From Pseudomonas gingeri (GTDB lineage Bacteria > Pseudomonadota > Gammaproteobacteria > Pseudomonadales > Pseudomonadaceae), in NCBI RefSeq assembly GCF_013385635.1, contig NZ_JACAPR010000010.1, positions 124,001 to 188,000 on the forward strand: a DNA stretch of 64,000 nt, in the 5' to 3' direction. A program made the position numbers and the translations under genes. Positions 56,920 through 64,000 of the stretch are shown piece after piece (position 1 is the stretch's first letter; each line of letters starts with the position of its first letter). The notes under the pieces were generated by a model, which was not told the DNA's origin, ran no database searches, and saw only the letters and a program-made list of their open reading frames with translations.

Positions 56920-57642
56920 TCAGCCTTTCCCAAGTGTGGCCGTGGCCAAACCGGGAAAGTCTGTAATCAGGCTATCGACGCCGAAGTCGGCGAGCCTGCG
57001 CATCAGCGCCGGCTCGTTGACCGTCCACACCGACACGTGCAGACCCTGACGCTGGGCCTTGATCAGGCGTTCCGGGGTGCAGAGTGTCCAGTTCAACGCC
57101 AGAATCTCGCAGCCATAACTCTGGGCGACCTTCAACGGGTCGAGCCAGGCGTATTCGGCTACCAGCCCGCGTGACAGGTCCGGGGTCAGTTCCAGCGCGG
57201 CCTTGAGCACTTCGCGGGAGCTGGAAGTGACGGTGACCTTGTCCAGCAGGCCGAAGCGCTGGGCCATTTCGCGGATTGCCAGCACGGTGGTCGCGGCGCG
57301 GGTGCGCGAGGCGCTCTTGACTTCCAGTTGCCAGTGCTCGAAGTCGCACCGCTCGAACAGATCTTCCAGGCGCGGAATCGGGCAAGGGGTGATCCAGCCG
57401 GGGCCGCCCTTGCGTGCGTCGTAGGTCACCAGTTCGGCAGCCGAATGTTCGACCACCTTGCCACGCCGGTCGGTGGTGCGCTTGAGGGTCGGGTCATGGA
57501 TCACCATCAACTCGCCATCCATGGACAGGTGCAAGTCCAGTTCGCAGCGGCGCACGCCGTGTTTGAGGCATTCCTGGAAGCTGGTCAGGGTGTTTTCCGG
57601 TGCTTCGCCTTTGGCACCACGATGGCCATAAATCAGAGTCAC
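56920..57642 (-). CDS. Glycerophosphoryl diester phosphodiesterase
   Basis: A 240-residue cytoplasmic GDPD enzyme without signal peptide (UgpQ type). Catalytic residues lie in YGHRGAKGEAPENTLTSF and RCELDLHLSMDGELMVIHDP (His, Glu, Asp metal ligands), with QLEVKSAS later. It hydrolyses glycerophosphodiesters to glycerol-3-phosphate and alcohol. It is convergent with sthA. The ATG gives MTLIYGHRGAKGE with AAGGGA-like spacing upstream. Confidence 0.92.
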   Translation of the reverse strand: MTLIYGHRGAKGEAPENTLTSFQECLKHGVRRCELDLHLSMDGELMVIHDPTLKRTTDRRGKVVEHSAAELVTYDARKGGPGWITPCPIPRLEDLFERCDFEHWQLEVKSASRTRAATTVLAIREMAQRFGLLDKVTVTSSSREVLKAALELTPDLSRGLVAEYAWLDPLKVAQSYGCEILALNWTLCTPERLIKAQRQGLHVSVWTVNEPALMRRLADFGVDSLITDFPGLATATLGKG

Positions 57643-57706
57643 GACTGCTCCTTCAAGGGAAAAAATGATCCTGCAAATAATCGGGGTCGCACGATGAATC
57701 CAGGGC

Positions 57707-58294
57707 TCAACTCGCCTCGGGATCGTTTTGCTCGCGGGCCAGGCGTCGTTGCTGCGCCTGTTTCTGCAAGATATAGCGTGCCAGCAGTTGGCGCTGGGCG
57801 TCGGTCAATGATTCGAACTCGGTGCCGATTTCGAAGGTGCCGAAGCTCTGCGGTTCGCAGTGGGTCACCTTGGCTCGCAGCAGCAGGCCGAGAGCCTGCG
57901 GCATCAGTACCAGCTTGACCGCCAGATGGGTGCCGGCCGGGTAGGCCTGGTGATGGCTGAACTCGATGCCGCCTTCGGAAATAATCACCGATTGCGGTTC
58001 GCCGAACTCGCCGAGCACGGTCATGGCCATCACCTGGCTCAGCAGGTCGATGCGCTTGTTCTGGGATTTCAGATAGGCCGACAGGGCCCGGTCGCGCTCG
58101 CTGACCTGGCGTAGCAGATGCTGCGACTCGAATTCGCTCAGGTGCAGTTCGCTCAGCAGATTGAAGAGTGGTGAAGCATCCTGCAACACTTCCTTGTCCG
58201 CGGCATCGGCGGCAGACAGGGGGCGGATTTCCAGTGCGATCGTGTCCTCGATACGGTAGTATTCGCGGCGATCTTCTTCATCTAATGTCGACAT
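57707..58294 (-). CDS. PilZ-domain protein with unusual c-di-GMP motif
   Basis: A 195-residue protein from ATG 58294. An RxxxR-type segment (RREYYR, residues 9-14) starts the chain; a helical region (residues 30-95) separates it from a PilZ-like barrel (residues 98-165) with VIISEGGIEF. In classical PilZ the second motif is (D/N)xSxxG; here the residue two before Ser106 is Ile. c-di-GMP binding is therefore uncertain. A PilZ gene occupies the same place near lolCDE in other pseudomonads. A link to Psl, which is c-di-GMP regulated, is only speculation. Confidence 0.78.
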   Translation of the reverse strand: MSTLDEEDRREYYRIEDTIALEIRPLSAADAADKEVLQDASPLFNLLSELHLSEFESQHLLRQVSERDRALSAYLKSQNKRIDLLSQVMAMTVLGEFGEPQSVIISEGGIEFSHHQAYPAGTHLAVKLVLMPQALGLLLRAKVTHCEPQSFGTFEIGTEFESLTDAQRQLLARYILQKQAQQRRLAREQNDPEAS

Positions 58295-58405
58295 GGCGAA
58301 CCCAAGGCAGAGGTGATGGTCTGAGTGTAAAGCTGCTGACCCCACCTCGCCACATGGACGTCTTCTTTTCCTCCGAACTTCTTTGCCTTCGAACTAGCCT
58401 CCGAC

Positions 58406-59656
58406 ATGTTCAGACCACTCTTCGTATTCATCGGCACGCGTTACACCCGTGCAAAGCGCCGCAATCACTTTGTTTCCTTCATTTCCCTGACCTCGATGAT
58501 CGGCCTCGCCCTCGGCGTGGTAGTGATGATCGTGGTGCTTTCGGTGATGAACGGCTTCGACCGTGAAATGCGCAACCGTGTATTGGGCATGGTGCCCCAT
58601 GCGACCATCGAGTCGGGCGAGCCGATCAACGACTGGCAGAGCCTGGCGGACAAGGTCCGGCAGAATCCGAAAGTCGCCGCCGTGGCCCCGTTCACCCAGA
58701 TGCAGGGGCTGCTGACCAACAACGGCCAGGTGCAAAAGGTGCTGCTCAATGCCATCGACCCGGCGCAGGAGCGCAAGGTTTCGATCATTGACCAGTTCAT
58801 GCAGCAGGGCCAGCTCGATGCCTTGTCGCCGGGCAGCTTCGGCATCGTCATCGGCGACAAGGCGGCGACCAAGCTCGGTGTCGGTCTCGGCGACAAGCTG
58901 ACCTTCGTTGCTCCGGAAGTCACGGTGACGCCGGCGGGGATGTTCCCGCGGATGAAGCGCTTTACCGTGGTCGGTATCTTCCATGTCGGTGCCGGCGAAC
59001 TGGACGGCTACCTCGGCCTGACCAACCTCGATGACCTCGCGCGCCTGCATCGCTGGAAGCCCGATCAGGTCCAGGGCCTGCGCCTGAAGTTCAACGACCT
59101 CTTCCAGGCGCCGCGTACGGCCTGGGAGATCGCCCAGCAGTTGGGTGACAACCATTTCTATGCCCGCGACTGGACCCGTACCCACGGCAACCTGTACCAG
59201 GCGATCAAGATGGAAAAGGCCATGATCGGCCTGCTGTTGCTGCTGATCGTGGCGGTGGCGGCGTTCAACATCATCTCGACCCTGGTGATGGTGGTGAACG
59301 ACAAGAAGGGCGATATCGCGATCTTGCGTACCCTGGGCTCCACGCCCGGGCAGATCATGGCGATCTTCATGGTCCAGGGCACCGTGATCGGTGTGGTGGG
59401 CACGCTGATCGGCGCTGCGGTGGGGATTTTCGCCGCGCTCAATGTCAGTGCCGCGATCTCCGCCCTCGAAGGCCTGATCGGTCACAAGTTCCTCAATGCC
59501 GACGTGTATTTCATCGACTACCTGCCGTCCCAGTTGATGGCCGAGGATGTCTTGATGGTCTGCGGCGCGGCGTTGATCCTGAGTTTCCTCGCCACCCTGT
59601 ATCCAGCCTGGCGTGCGGCGCGCACCCAGCCTGCGGAGGCGCTACGTTATGAGTGA
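58406..59656 (+). CDS. lolC: Lipoprotein-releasing ABC transporter permease LolC
   Basis: A 416-residue inner-membrane protein with the FtsX/MacB-type layout: one helix near residues 25-45 ([22 protein letters not shown]), a large periplasmic domain (residues 50-270) and three C-terminal helices. With LolD and LolE it extracts lipoproteins from the inner membrane and hands them to LolA. It overlaps lolD by eight bases. It is a clear paralogue of LolE two genes downstream (shared [14 protein letters not shown]-terminus). Confidence 0.93.
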   Translation: MFRPLFVFIGTRYTRAKRRNHFVSFISLTSMIGLALGVVVMIVVLSVMNGFDREMRNRVLGMVPHATIESGEPINDWQSLADKVRQNPKVAAVAPFTQMQGLLTNNGQVQKVLLNAIDPAQERKVSIIDQFMQQGQLDALSPGSFGIVIGDKAATKLGVGLGDKLTFVAPEVTVTPAGMFPRMKRFTVVGIFHVGAGELDGYLGLTNLDDLARLHRWKPDQVQGLRLKFNDLFQAPRTAWEIAQQLGDNHFYARDWTRTHGNLYQAIKMEKAMIGLLLLLIVAVAAFNIISTLVMVVNDKKGDIAILRTLGSTPGQIMAIFMVQGTVIGVVGTLIGAAVGIFAALNVSAAISALEGLIGHKFLNADVYFIDYLPSQLMAEDVLMVCGAALILSFLATLYPAWRAARTQPAEALRYE

Positions 59657-60347
59657 GTTGGGCATGAGTGATAAAGCAGTGCTGAGTTGCCGCAACCTGG
59701 GCAAGTCCTACGAGGAGGGGCCGGAGTCGGTGGTGGTGTTGTCCGGCCTGCAGCTTGAGCTGCACGCGGGCGAGCGGGTGGCGATCGTCGGCAGTTCCGG
59801 TTCCGGCAAGAGTACCTTGCTCAACCTGCTGGGCGGGCTGGATACGCCGTCCCAGGGCAGTGTCTGGCTGGCTGGCGAAGAGTTGTCGGCGCTGGGTGAA
59901 AAGGCCCGTGGCCTGCTGCGCAACCGCTCCCTGGGTTTCGTCTACCAGTTCCACCATCTGTTGCCGGAGTTCACCGCGCTGGAGAATGTGTGCATGCCGT
60001 TGCTGATCGGTCGCACGGCGATTCCCGAGGCGCGCCAGCGCGCTACGGCATTGTTGGAGCGGGTCGGCCTGGGCCACCGCCTGGAGCACAAACCCGCCGA
60101 GCTGTCCGGTGGTGAGCGCCAGCGCGTGGCGATTGCCCGGGCCCTGGTGAACAAACCCGGCCTGGTGATGCTCGACGAACCGACCGGCAACCTCGATCAC
60201 CACACCGCCCAGGGTATCCAGGACCTGATGCTGGAACTCAGCACCTCGATGCGCACGGCGTTCCTGGTGGTGACCCACGACATGAGCCTGGCCCGGCAGA
60301 TGGATCGTGTACTCCATCTGGAAGACGGCAAGCTGGTTGCAATCTGA
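59649..60347 (+). CDS. lolD: Lipoprotein-releasing ABC transporter ATPase LolD
   Basis: A 232-residue ATPase from ATG 59649, supported by GGAGG ten bases upstream; an internal ATG at 59661 would give 228 residues, closer to the usual length. Walker A is [13 protein letters not shown], the signature [15 protein letters not shown] and Walker [13 protein letters not shown]. The segment [18 protein letters not shown] contains the LolD-specific region contacting LolC/E. It powers lipoprotein release and is translationally coupled with lolC. Confidence 0.94.
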   Translation: MSELGMSDKAVLSCRNLGKSYEEGPESVVVLSGLQLELHAGERVAIVGSSGSGKSTLLNLLGGLDTPSQGSVWLAGEELSALGEKARGLLRNRSLGFVYQFHHLLPEFTALENVCMPLLIGRTAIPEARQRATALLERVGLGHRLEHKPAELSGGERQRVAIARALVNKPGLVMLDEPTGNLDHHTAQGIQDLMLELSTSMRTAFLVVTHDMSLARQMDRVLHLEDGKLVAI

Positions 60348-60417
60348 TTCGCCAGGATCCGGCCGCTTGCCGTAGGGCGAGTGCCGGGTCCCTTACTTTC
60401 TCTACGGTGGCCTGCGA

Positions 60418-61662
60418 ATGTTCCGACCGTTATCGATTTTCATCGGCACGCGCTATACCCGCGCCAAGCGCCGCAACCGTTTTGTCTCGTTTATCTCGAT
60501 GACCTCGATGATCGGCCTCGCCCTGGGCGTGCTGGCGATGATCGTGGTGCTGTCGGTGATGAACGGCTTCCAGAAGGAAATGCAGTCACGCATCCTCGGC
60601 ATGGTGCCCCATGCGACCATCGTCGGTGTAAAGCCTATCGATGACTGGCAGCCGGTGGCCGCCGCCGCGATGAAGAATCCCGAGGTGACCGCGGCGGTGC
60701 CGTTCACCGAAATGGACGGGATGCTGTCGTACAAGGGCTCGATGCAACCGATCCAGATCAGCGGCGTCGATCCGGCCCAGGAAGGCAAGGTCTCGATCGT
60801 TGCCCAGCACATTGTCCAGGGCAAGCTGGATGACCTGAAGCCGGGTGAGTTCGGCGTGGTGATCGGCGACATCACCGCGCGGCGCTTCCGTTTGAATGTC
60901 GGTGACAAGCTGACCCTGATCGTTCCGGAGCTCAGTTCCGCACCGGGTGGCATCACGCCGCGCATGCAGCGCCTGAATGTGGTCGGGGTGTTCAAGGTCG
61001 GTGCCGAACTGGATGGCTCCATGGCCCTGATCCATATGGCCGATGCGGCGGATATCCAGCACTGGCAGCCGAACCAGGTGCAGAGCGTGCGCCTGGCGGT
61101 GAAGGACCTGTATGCCGCTCCGCAGGTTTCGACCAGCATTGCCAGTGGGTTGGGCGCCGAGTTCACCGCGGATGACTGGACCCACACCCAGGGCAGCCTG
61201 TTCAGCGCGATGAAGATGGAAAAGACCATGATCGGCCTGTTGCTGCTGATGATCGTCGCGGTGGCGGCGTTCAATATCATTGCGACGCTGATCATGGTGG
61301 TGAACGACAAGGGTGCGGATATCGCCATCCTGCGCACCATCGGCGCCACGCCCCGTCAGATCATGGCGATCTTCATGGTCCAGGGCACGGTGATCGGCAT
61401 TGTCGGGACCTTGATCGGTGGTGTGCTCGGAGTGATCGCGGCGTTGAACGTCAGCGAGCTGGTGGGTTGGATCGAGCGGGTCAGCGGCCAGCACATCTTC
61501 AGTTCCGACGTGTACTTCGTCAGCAACCTGCCGTCGCAGCTGCAGGCGGGGGATGTGGTGCTGATCTGTTCGGCCGGGTTTATCCTCAGCTTCCTGGCGA
61601 CCCTGTACCCGGCGTATCGGGCGGCGAAGATCGAGCCGGCGCATGCGTTGAGATATTCGTAA
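60418..61662 (+). CDS. lolE: Lipoprotein-releasing ABC transporter permease LolE
   Basis: A 414-residue permease, strongly similar in sequence to LolC ([38 protein letters not shown]). One N-terminal helix, a periplasmic domain (residues 50-270) and three C-terminal helices with [21 protein letters not shown]. It completes the heterodimeric LolCDE complex. It starts 70 bases after lolD, on the same transcript by position. Labels C and E follow gene order; they could be distinguished only by alignment. Confidence 0.92.
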   Translation: MFRPLSIFIGTRYTRAKRRNRFVSFISMTSMIGLALGVLAMIVVLSVMNGFQKEMQSRILGMVPHATIVGVKPIDDWQPVAAAAMKNPEVTAAVPFTEMDGMLSYKGSMQPIQISGVDPAQEGKVSIVAQHIVQGKLDDLKPGEFGVVIGDITARRFRLNVGDKLTLIVPELSSAPGGITPRMQRLNVVGVFKVGAELDGSMALIHMADAADIQHWQPNQVQSVRLAVKDLYAAPQVSTSIASGLGAEFTADDWTHTQGSLFSAMKMEKTMIGLLLLMIVAVAAFNIIATLIMVVNDKGADIAILRTIGATPRQIMAIFMVQGTVIGIVGTLIGGVLGVIAALNVSELVGWIERVSGQHIFSSDVYFVSNLPSQLQAGDVVLICSAGFILSFLATLYPAYRAAKIEPAHALRYS

Positions 61663-61708
61663 GTTTTTGGGGCGCGATCTTCCTGCCTGGGGCTGAATGC
61701 GATCCCCT

Positions 61709-61796
61709 GTAGGAGCCGGCTTGCTGGCGATAGCGGTTTCAAAGTCCACATCTCTATCGCCGGATAAATCGTAATCGCCAGCAAGCCGGCTCCTAC
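61709..61796. repeat. REP pair overlapping the end of the sensor kinase gene
   Basis: A 23-base arm starting GTAGGAGCCGGCTTGCTGG (61709-61731) and its exact inverted copy (61774-61796) enclose 42 bases. The right arm supplies the TAG stop codon of the minus-strand sensor kinase gene (61793-61795). Confidence 0.9.
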
Positions 61797-63163
61797 AGGT
61801 TTGACTGCTGGCGCGGCAACTCGATGAAAAACCGTGTCCAGCCGGCTTCTGATTCGCAGCGAATCTGCCCACCATGGGCCTGGATGATCGAGCGGGTAAT
61901 CGCCAGCCCAAGCCCGGCATGTTCACTGCTGCCTTCATGGCGTGCCGGGTCGGCCCGGTAGAAACGGTCGAACAGCCGGGGCAGCAACGGCGCCGGAATA
62001 CCTTCGCCGCTGTTCTTCACCTCGATTCGTAGCCCGGACCCGGTCGTCTCCAGCCTGAGGCGGATCTCGCCACCTGCTGGGGTGAAGCGCAGGGCATTGT
62101 CCAGCAGATTGGACAGGGCGCGGCGCAGCATGCTCCGGTCACCCGACAGGCTGGCCGCACCGTCGCGTGTCAGGCGCACCTGGTTGTCTTCCGCCAGCGG
62201 CGCAAAGAACTCCAGCAGCACATCGAGCTCATCCGCCAGCTCAAGCGGCTCGCGCTTGGGGCTGAGCAGGCCATGGTCGGCTTTTGCCAGGTACAACATG
62301 TCATTGACCAGTTGCGCCATCCATTGCAGTTCCTCAAGGTTGCTATGCAGGGCCTCGCGGTAATCTTCCAGCGGACGAGGGCGGGTCAGGGTGACCTGGG
62401 TGTGGGTCAGCAGGTTCGACAGCGGCGTGCGCAACTCGTGGGCGATATCGGCGGAAAAGGCCGAGAGGCGCTGGAAGGAGTCTTCCAGGCGCCCGAGCAT
62501 GGCATTGAAGGCCTGCGCGAGCTCGGCCAGTTCCGACGGCATCTGCCCGGTGGCCAGGCGATGGGTCAGGGAGTTGGCGGAGATGCTGCCTGCCACATCG
62601 CTCATGCGCCGCAACGGACGCAGGCCGCTGCGCGCGGCCCAGGCGCCGAGCAGGGCGGTGGCCAGCGCCGAGAGGCTGACCGTCAGCCAGATCAGCTGTT
62701 GCATGCGCTGCAGGAAGTGTTGGTGGTGGGTGATGTCGAGTATCAGGGTCAGTCGCGGCGAACCGGCCTGGCCGGGTGTCAGTGGGGCATTGAAGACCCG
62801 GTAGGCGGTTCCGTCGATCTGCAGGCTGGTCAACCCCGGCTGCGCGGGCAGGACGTCGGGCAGGGAACGGGCGGCATTGAGCCAGGACTGGCCATCGGCG
62901 CCATGGATTCTCAGGGCCAGGTCCGGCCTCAGGTTGATTTCGGCTTGCAGGCGTTCCACCTTGTGCTGGAAATCACCGAAGTCGTCCACCTGGCCGAGGG
63001 TGTTGCGCAGTGCCACCAGGCGACCGTCCAGCAACTGCTGGTCAAGCTCGATGAAGTGCGACTCGCTGGCGCGGCTGAACAGCACGCCGGCCACCAGTGA
63101 AACCATGGCGGTGCAGGCCGCGAACAACAGTGCCAGGCGGCCGGCGAGGGACAGGCGACGCAT
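61793..63163 (-). CDS. Membrane sensor histidine kinase, CopS/IrlS type
   Basis: A 456-residue sensor. Membrane helices lie near residues 10-30 and 155-178, enclosing a periplasmic sensing domain of about 125 residues. A HAMP segment follows (SGLRPLRRMSDVAGSISANSL), then HisKA with His242 in FSADIAHELRTPLSNLL, and the ATPase domain (NLLDNALRFTPAGGEI, GLGLAITRSIIQAHGG). Similar sensors answer to copper or other metals; no metal-efflux gene is inside the window, so the signal is open. It overlaps its regulator gene by one base. Confidence 0.92.
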   Translation of the reverse strand: MRRLSLAGRLALLFAACTAMVSLVAGVLFSRASESHFIELDQQLLDGRLVALRNTLGQVDDFGDFQHKVERLQAEINLRPDLALRIHGADGQSWLNAARSLPDVLPAQPGLTSLQIDGTAYRVFNAPLTPGQAGSPRLTLILDITHHQHFLQRMQQLIWLTVSLSALATALLGAWAARSGLRPLRRMSDVAGSISANSLTHRLATGQMPSELAELAQAFNAMLGRLEDSFQRLSAFSADIAHELRTPLSNLLTHTQVTLTRPRPLEDYREALHSNLEELQWMAQLVNDMLYLAKADHGLLSPKREPLELADELDVLLEFFAPLAEDNQVRLTRDGAASLSGDRSMLRRALSNLLDNALRFTPAGGEIRLRLETTGSGLRIEVKNSGEGIPAPLLPRLFDRFYRADPARHEGSSEHAGLGLAITRSIIQAHGGQIRCESEAGWTRFFIELPRQQSNL

Positions 63164-63846
63164 CAGAGCGCCCGCTCTTCAAGCACGTAGCCCATGCCGC
63201 GCACGGTATGGATCAGTTTGTTCGGATGGGGATCGTCGATTTTCAGGCGCAGACGGCGGATGGCCACTTCGATGACATTGGTGTCGCTGTCGAAATTCAT
63301 GTCCCAGACCTGGGAGGCGATCAGCGATTTGGGCAGCACTTCACCCTGGCGGCGCAGGAGCATTTCCAACAGGGCGAACTCCTTGGCGGTCAGGTCGATG
63401 CGCTGGCCCGCCCGCTCGACCCGGCGGCGAATCAGGTCCAGGCGCAGGTCGGCCACCTGCAGGCTGGTTTCCTGGGTATTGCCGCCGCCGCCACGCCGCA
63501 GCAGGCTGCGTACCCGCGCGAGCAGTTCGGAGAAGGCGAAAGGCTTGACCAGGTAGTCGTCGGCACCGAGTTCCAGGCCGTGCACGCGGTCTTCGACCGC
63601 ATCGCGGGCGGTCAGGAACAGTACCGGGATGTCCAGGCCGGCCGCGCGCACCGCTTGCAGGATCTGCCAGCCATCACGGCCGGGCAGCATCACGTCGAGG
63701 ATCAGCAGGTCGTAGTCGCCAGTCAGCGCCAGGTGCTGGCCGGTGGTGCCGTCCGCCACCAGTTCGCTGTTGAACCCGGCCTCGTTCAGGCCCTGACGCA
63801 GGTAATGGCCGGTTTTCGCTTGGTCTTCGACGATCAGCAGTTTCAT
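63163..63846 (-). CDS. OmpR-family response regulator, CopR/IrlR type
   Basis: A 227-residue regulator. The receiver domain ([25 protein letters not shown]) has phosphoacceptor Asp51 in [14 protein letters not shown]; the GGGGNTQ linker leads to a winged-helix DNA-binding domain ([53 protein letters not shown]). The sequence is typical of the heavy-metal regulator subgroup. Paired with the kinase gene that follows. An inverted repeat upstream is a possible target. Confidence 0.94.
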   Translation of the reverse strand: MKLLIVEDQAKTGHYLRQGLNEAGFNSELVADGTTGQHLALTGDYDLLILDVMLPGRDGWQILQAVRAAGLDIPVLFLTARDAVEDRVHGLELGADDYLVKPFAFSELLARVRSLLRRGGGGNTQETSLQVADLRLDLIRRRVERAGQRIDLTAKEFALLEMLLRRQGEVLPKSLIASQVWDMNFDSDTNVIEVAIRRLRLKIDDPHPNKLIHTVRGMGYVLEERAL

Positions 63847-64000
63847 GGATGGCTCATGGCAAATGGAACAATGACGTTATACAGGTGGCCCGGCTGCTCC
63901 GGCCCAAGCTGACAAAGTTGTAATCTGTTCGTCAGCTTGCTGGCAGCGGTCCGCTTCTACAGTCTTGCACAGAGTGAAGCCCATCCCGTTGGAGTGTGAG
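63847..64000. other. Upstream region of the OmpR-type pair, to window end
   Basis: A gene-free 154-base region. AAGCTGAC (63906-63913) and GTCAGCTT (63931-63938) form an inverted repeat around 17 bases that include ACAAAGTTGT, a likely operator for the response regulator or a divergent gene beyond the window. TTGGAGTGTGAG at the edge may be a ribosome site of that gene. Confidence 0.5.

Overview
The window is chromosomal DNA of a fluorescent Pseudomonas (P. fluorescens/P. protegens/P. chlororaphis type). The evidence is high-GC coding sequence, gene neighbourhoods matching known Pseudomonas order (dnaX-ybaB-recR; topA, lexA-sulA, psrA-nagZ, mfd, gapB, apbE, sth, lolCDE), a psl exopolysaccharide operon, and several REP repeats of the GTAGGAGCCGGCTTGC type. 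I see no rRNA, tRNA, CRISPR array, insertion sequence or prophage. Names rest on reading motifs, protein lengths and gene order; no database search was possible.

Layout. 1-1871: end of dnaX, then ybaB and recR (recombination and replication). 1944-2138: a small membrane protein. 2429-17556, minus strand: a tightly packed psl-type exopolysaccharide operon (A, B, D, E, F, G, H, I, J, a hexapeptide acyltransferase, K, and a family 2 glycosyltransferase) with a structured leader. 17982-22892: a YegS-like lipid kinase, a NarL-type two-component pair, an Hpt protein and CheV behind a FliA-type promoter. 23089-29097: MOSC protein, Slt transglycosylase, Uup ABC-F ATPase, universal stress protein and a short hypothetical. 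29645-33004: fadBA for fatty-acid beta-oxidation. 33093-36786: DUF1653 protein, topA and a Pseudomonas hypothetical.

36945-39942 is an accessory insert: a class 3 lipase that looks like a type VI secretion phospholipase effector, its lipoprotein partner (probable immunity protein) and the stub of a second lipoprotein gene. 40020-43442 holds a small conserved gene, sulA, lexA, psrA and nagZ. 43504-50242 holds an SNF2 helicase, csiV and mfd. 50609-61662 holds gapB, a citrate-type MFS transporter, a chalcone-isomerase-like protein, apbE, sthA, a glycerophosphodiester phosphodiesterase, a PilZ protein and lolCDE. 61793-63846 is an OmpR/CopR-type two-component pair.

Connections visible in the DNA. 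The fatty-acid regulator PsrA is encoded here, and a 27-bp double operator of the PsrA type lies at its own promoter (41655-41681) and, in diverged form, ahead of fadB (29469-29495), so regulator and target sit about 12 kb apart. LexA has two SOS boxes before the lexA-sulA operon. The psl leader carries a long-range stem and repeated GGA motifs, suggesting RsmA/RsmE control. The least described material is the lipase-lipoprotein module with its decayed second partner, the rearranged psl operon, and a minus-strand terminator ahead of fadB with no gene to explain it.
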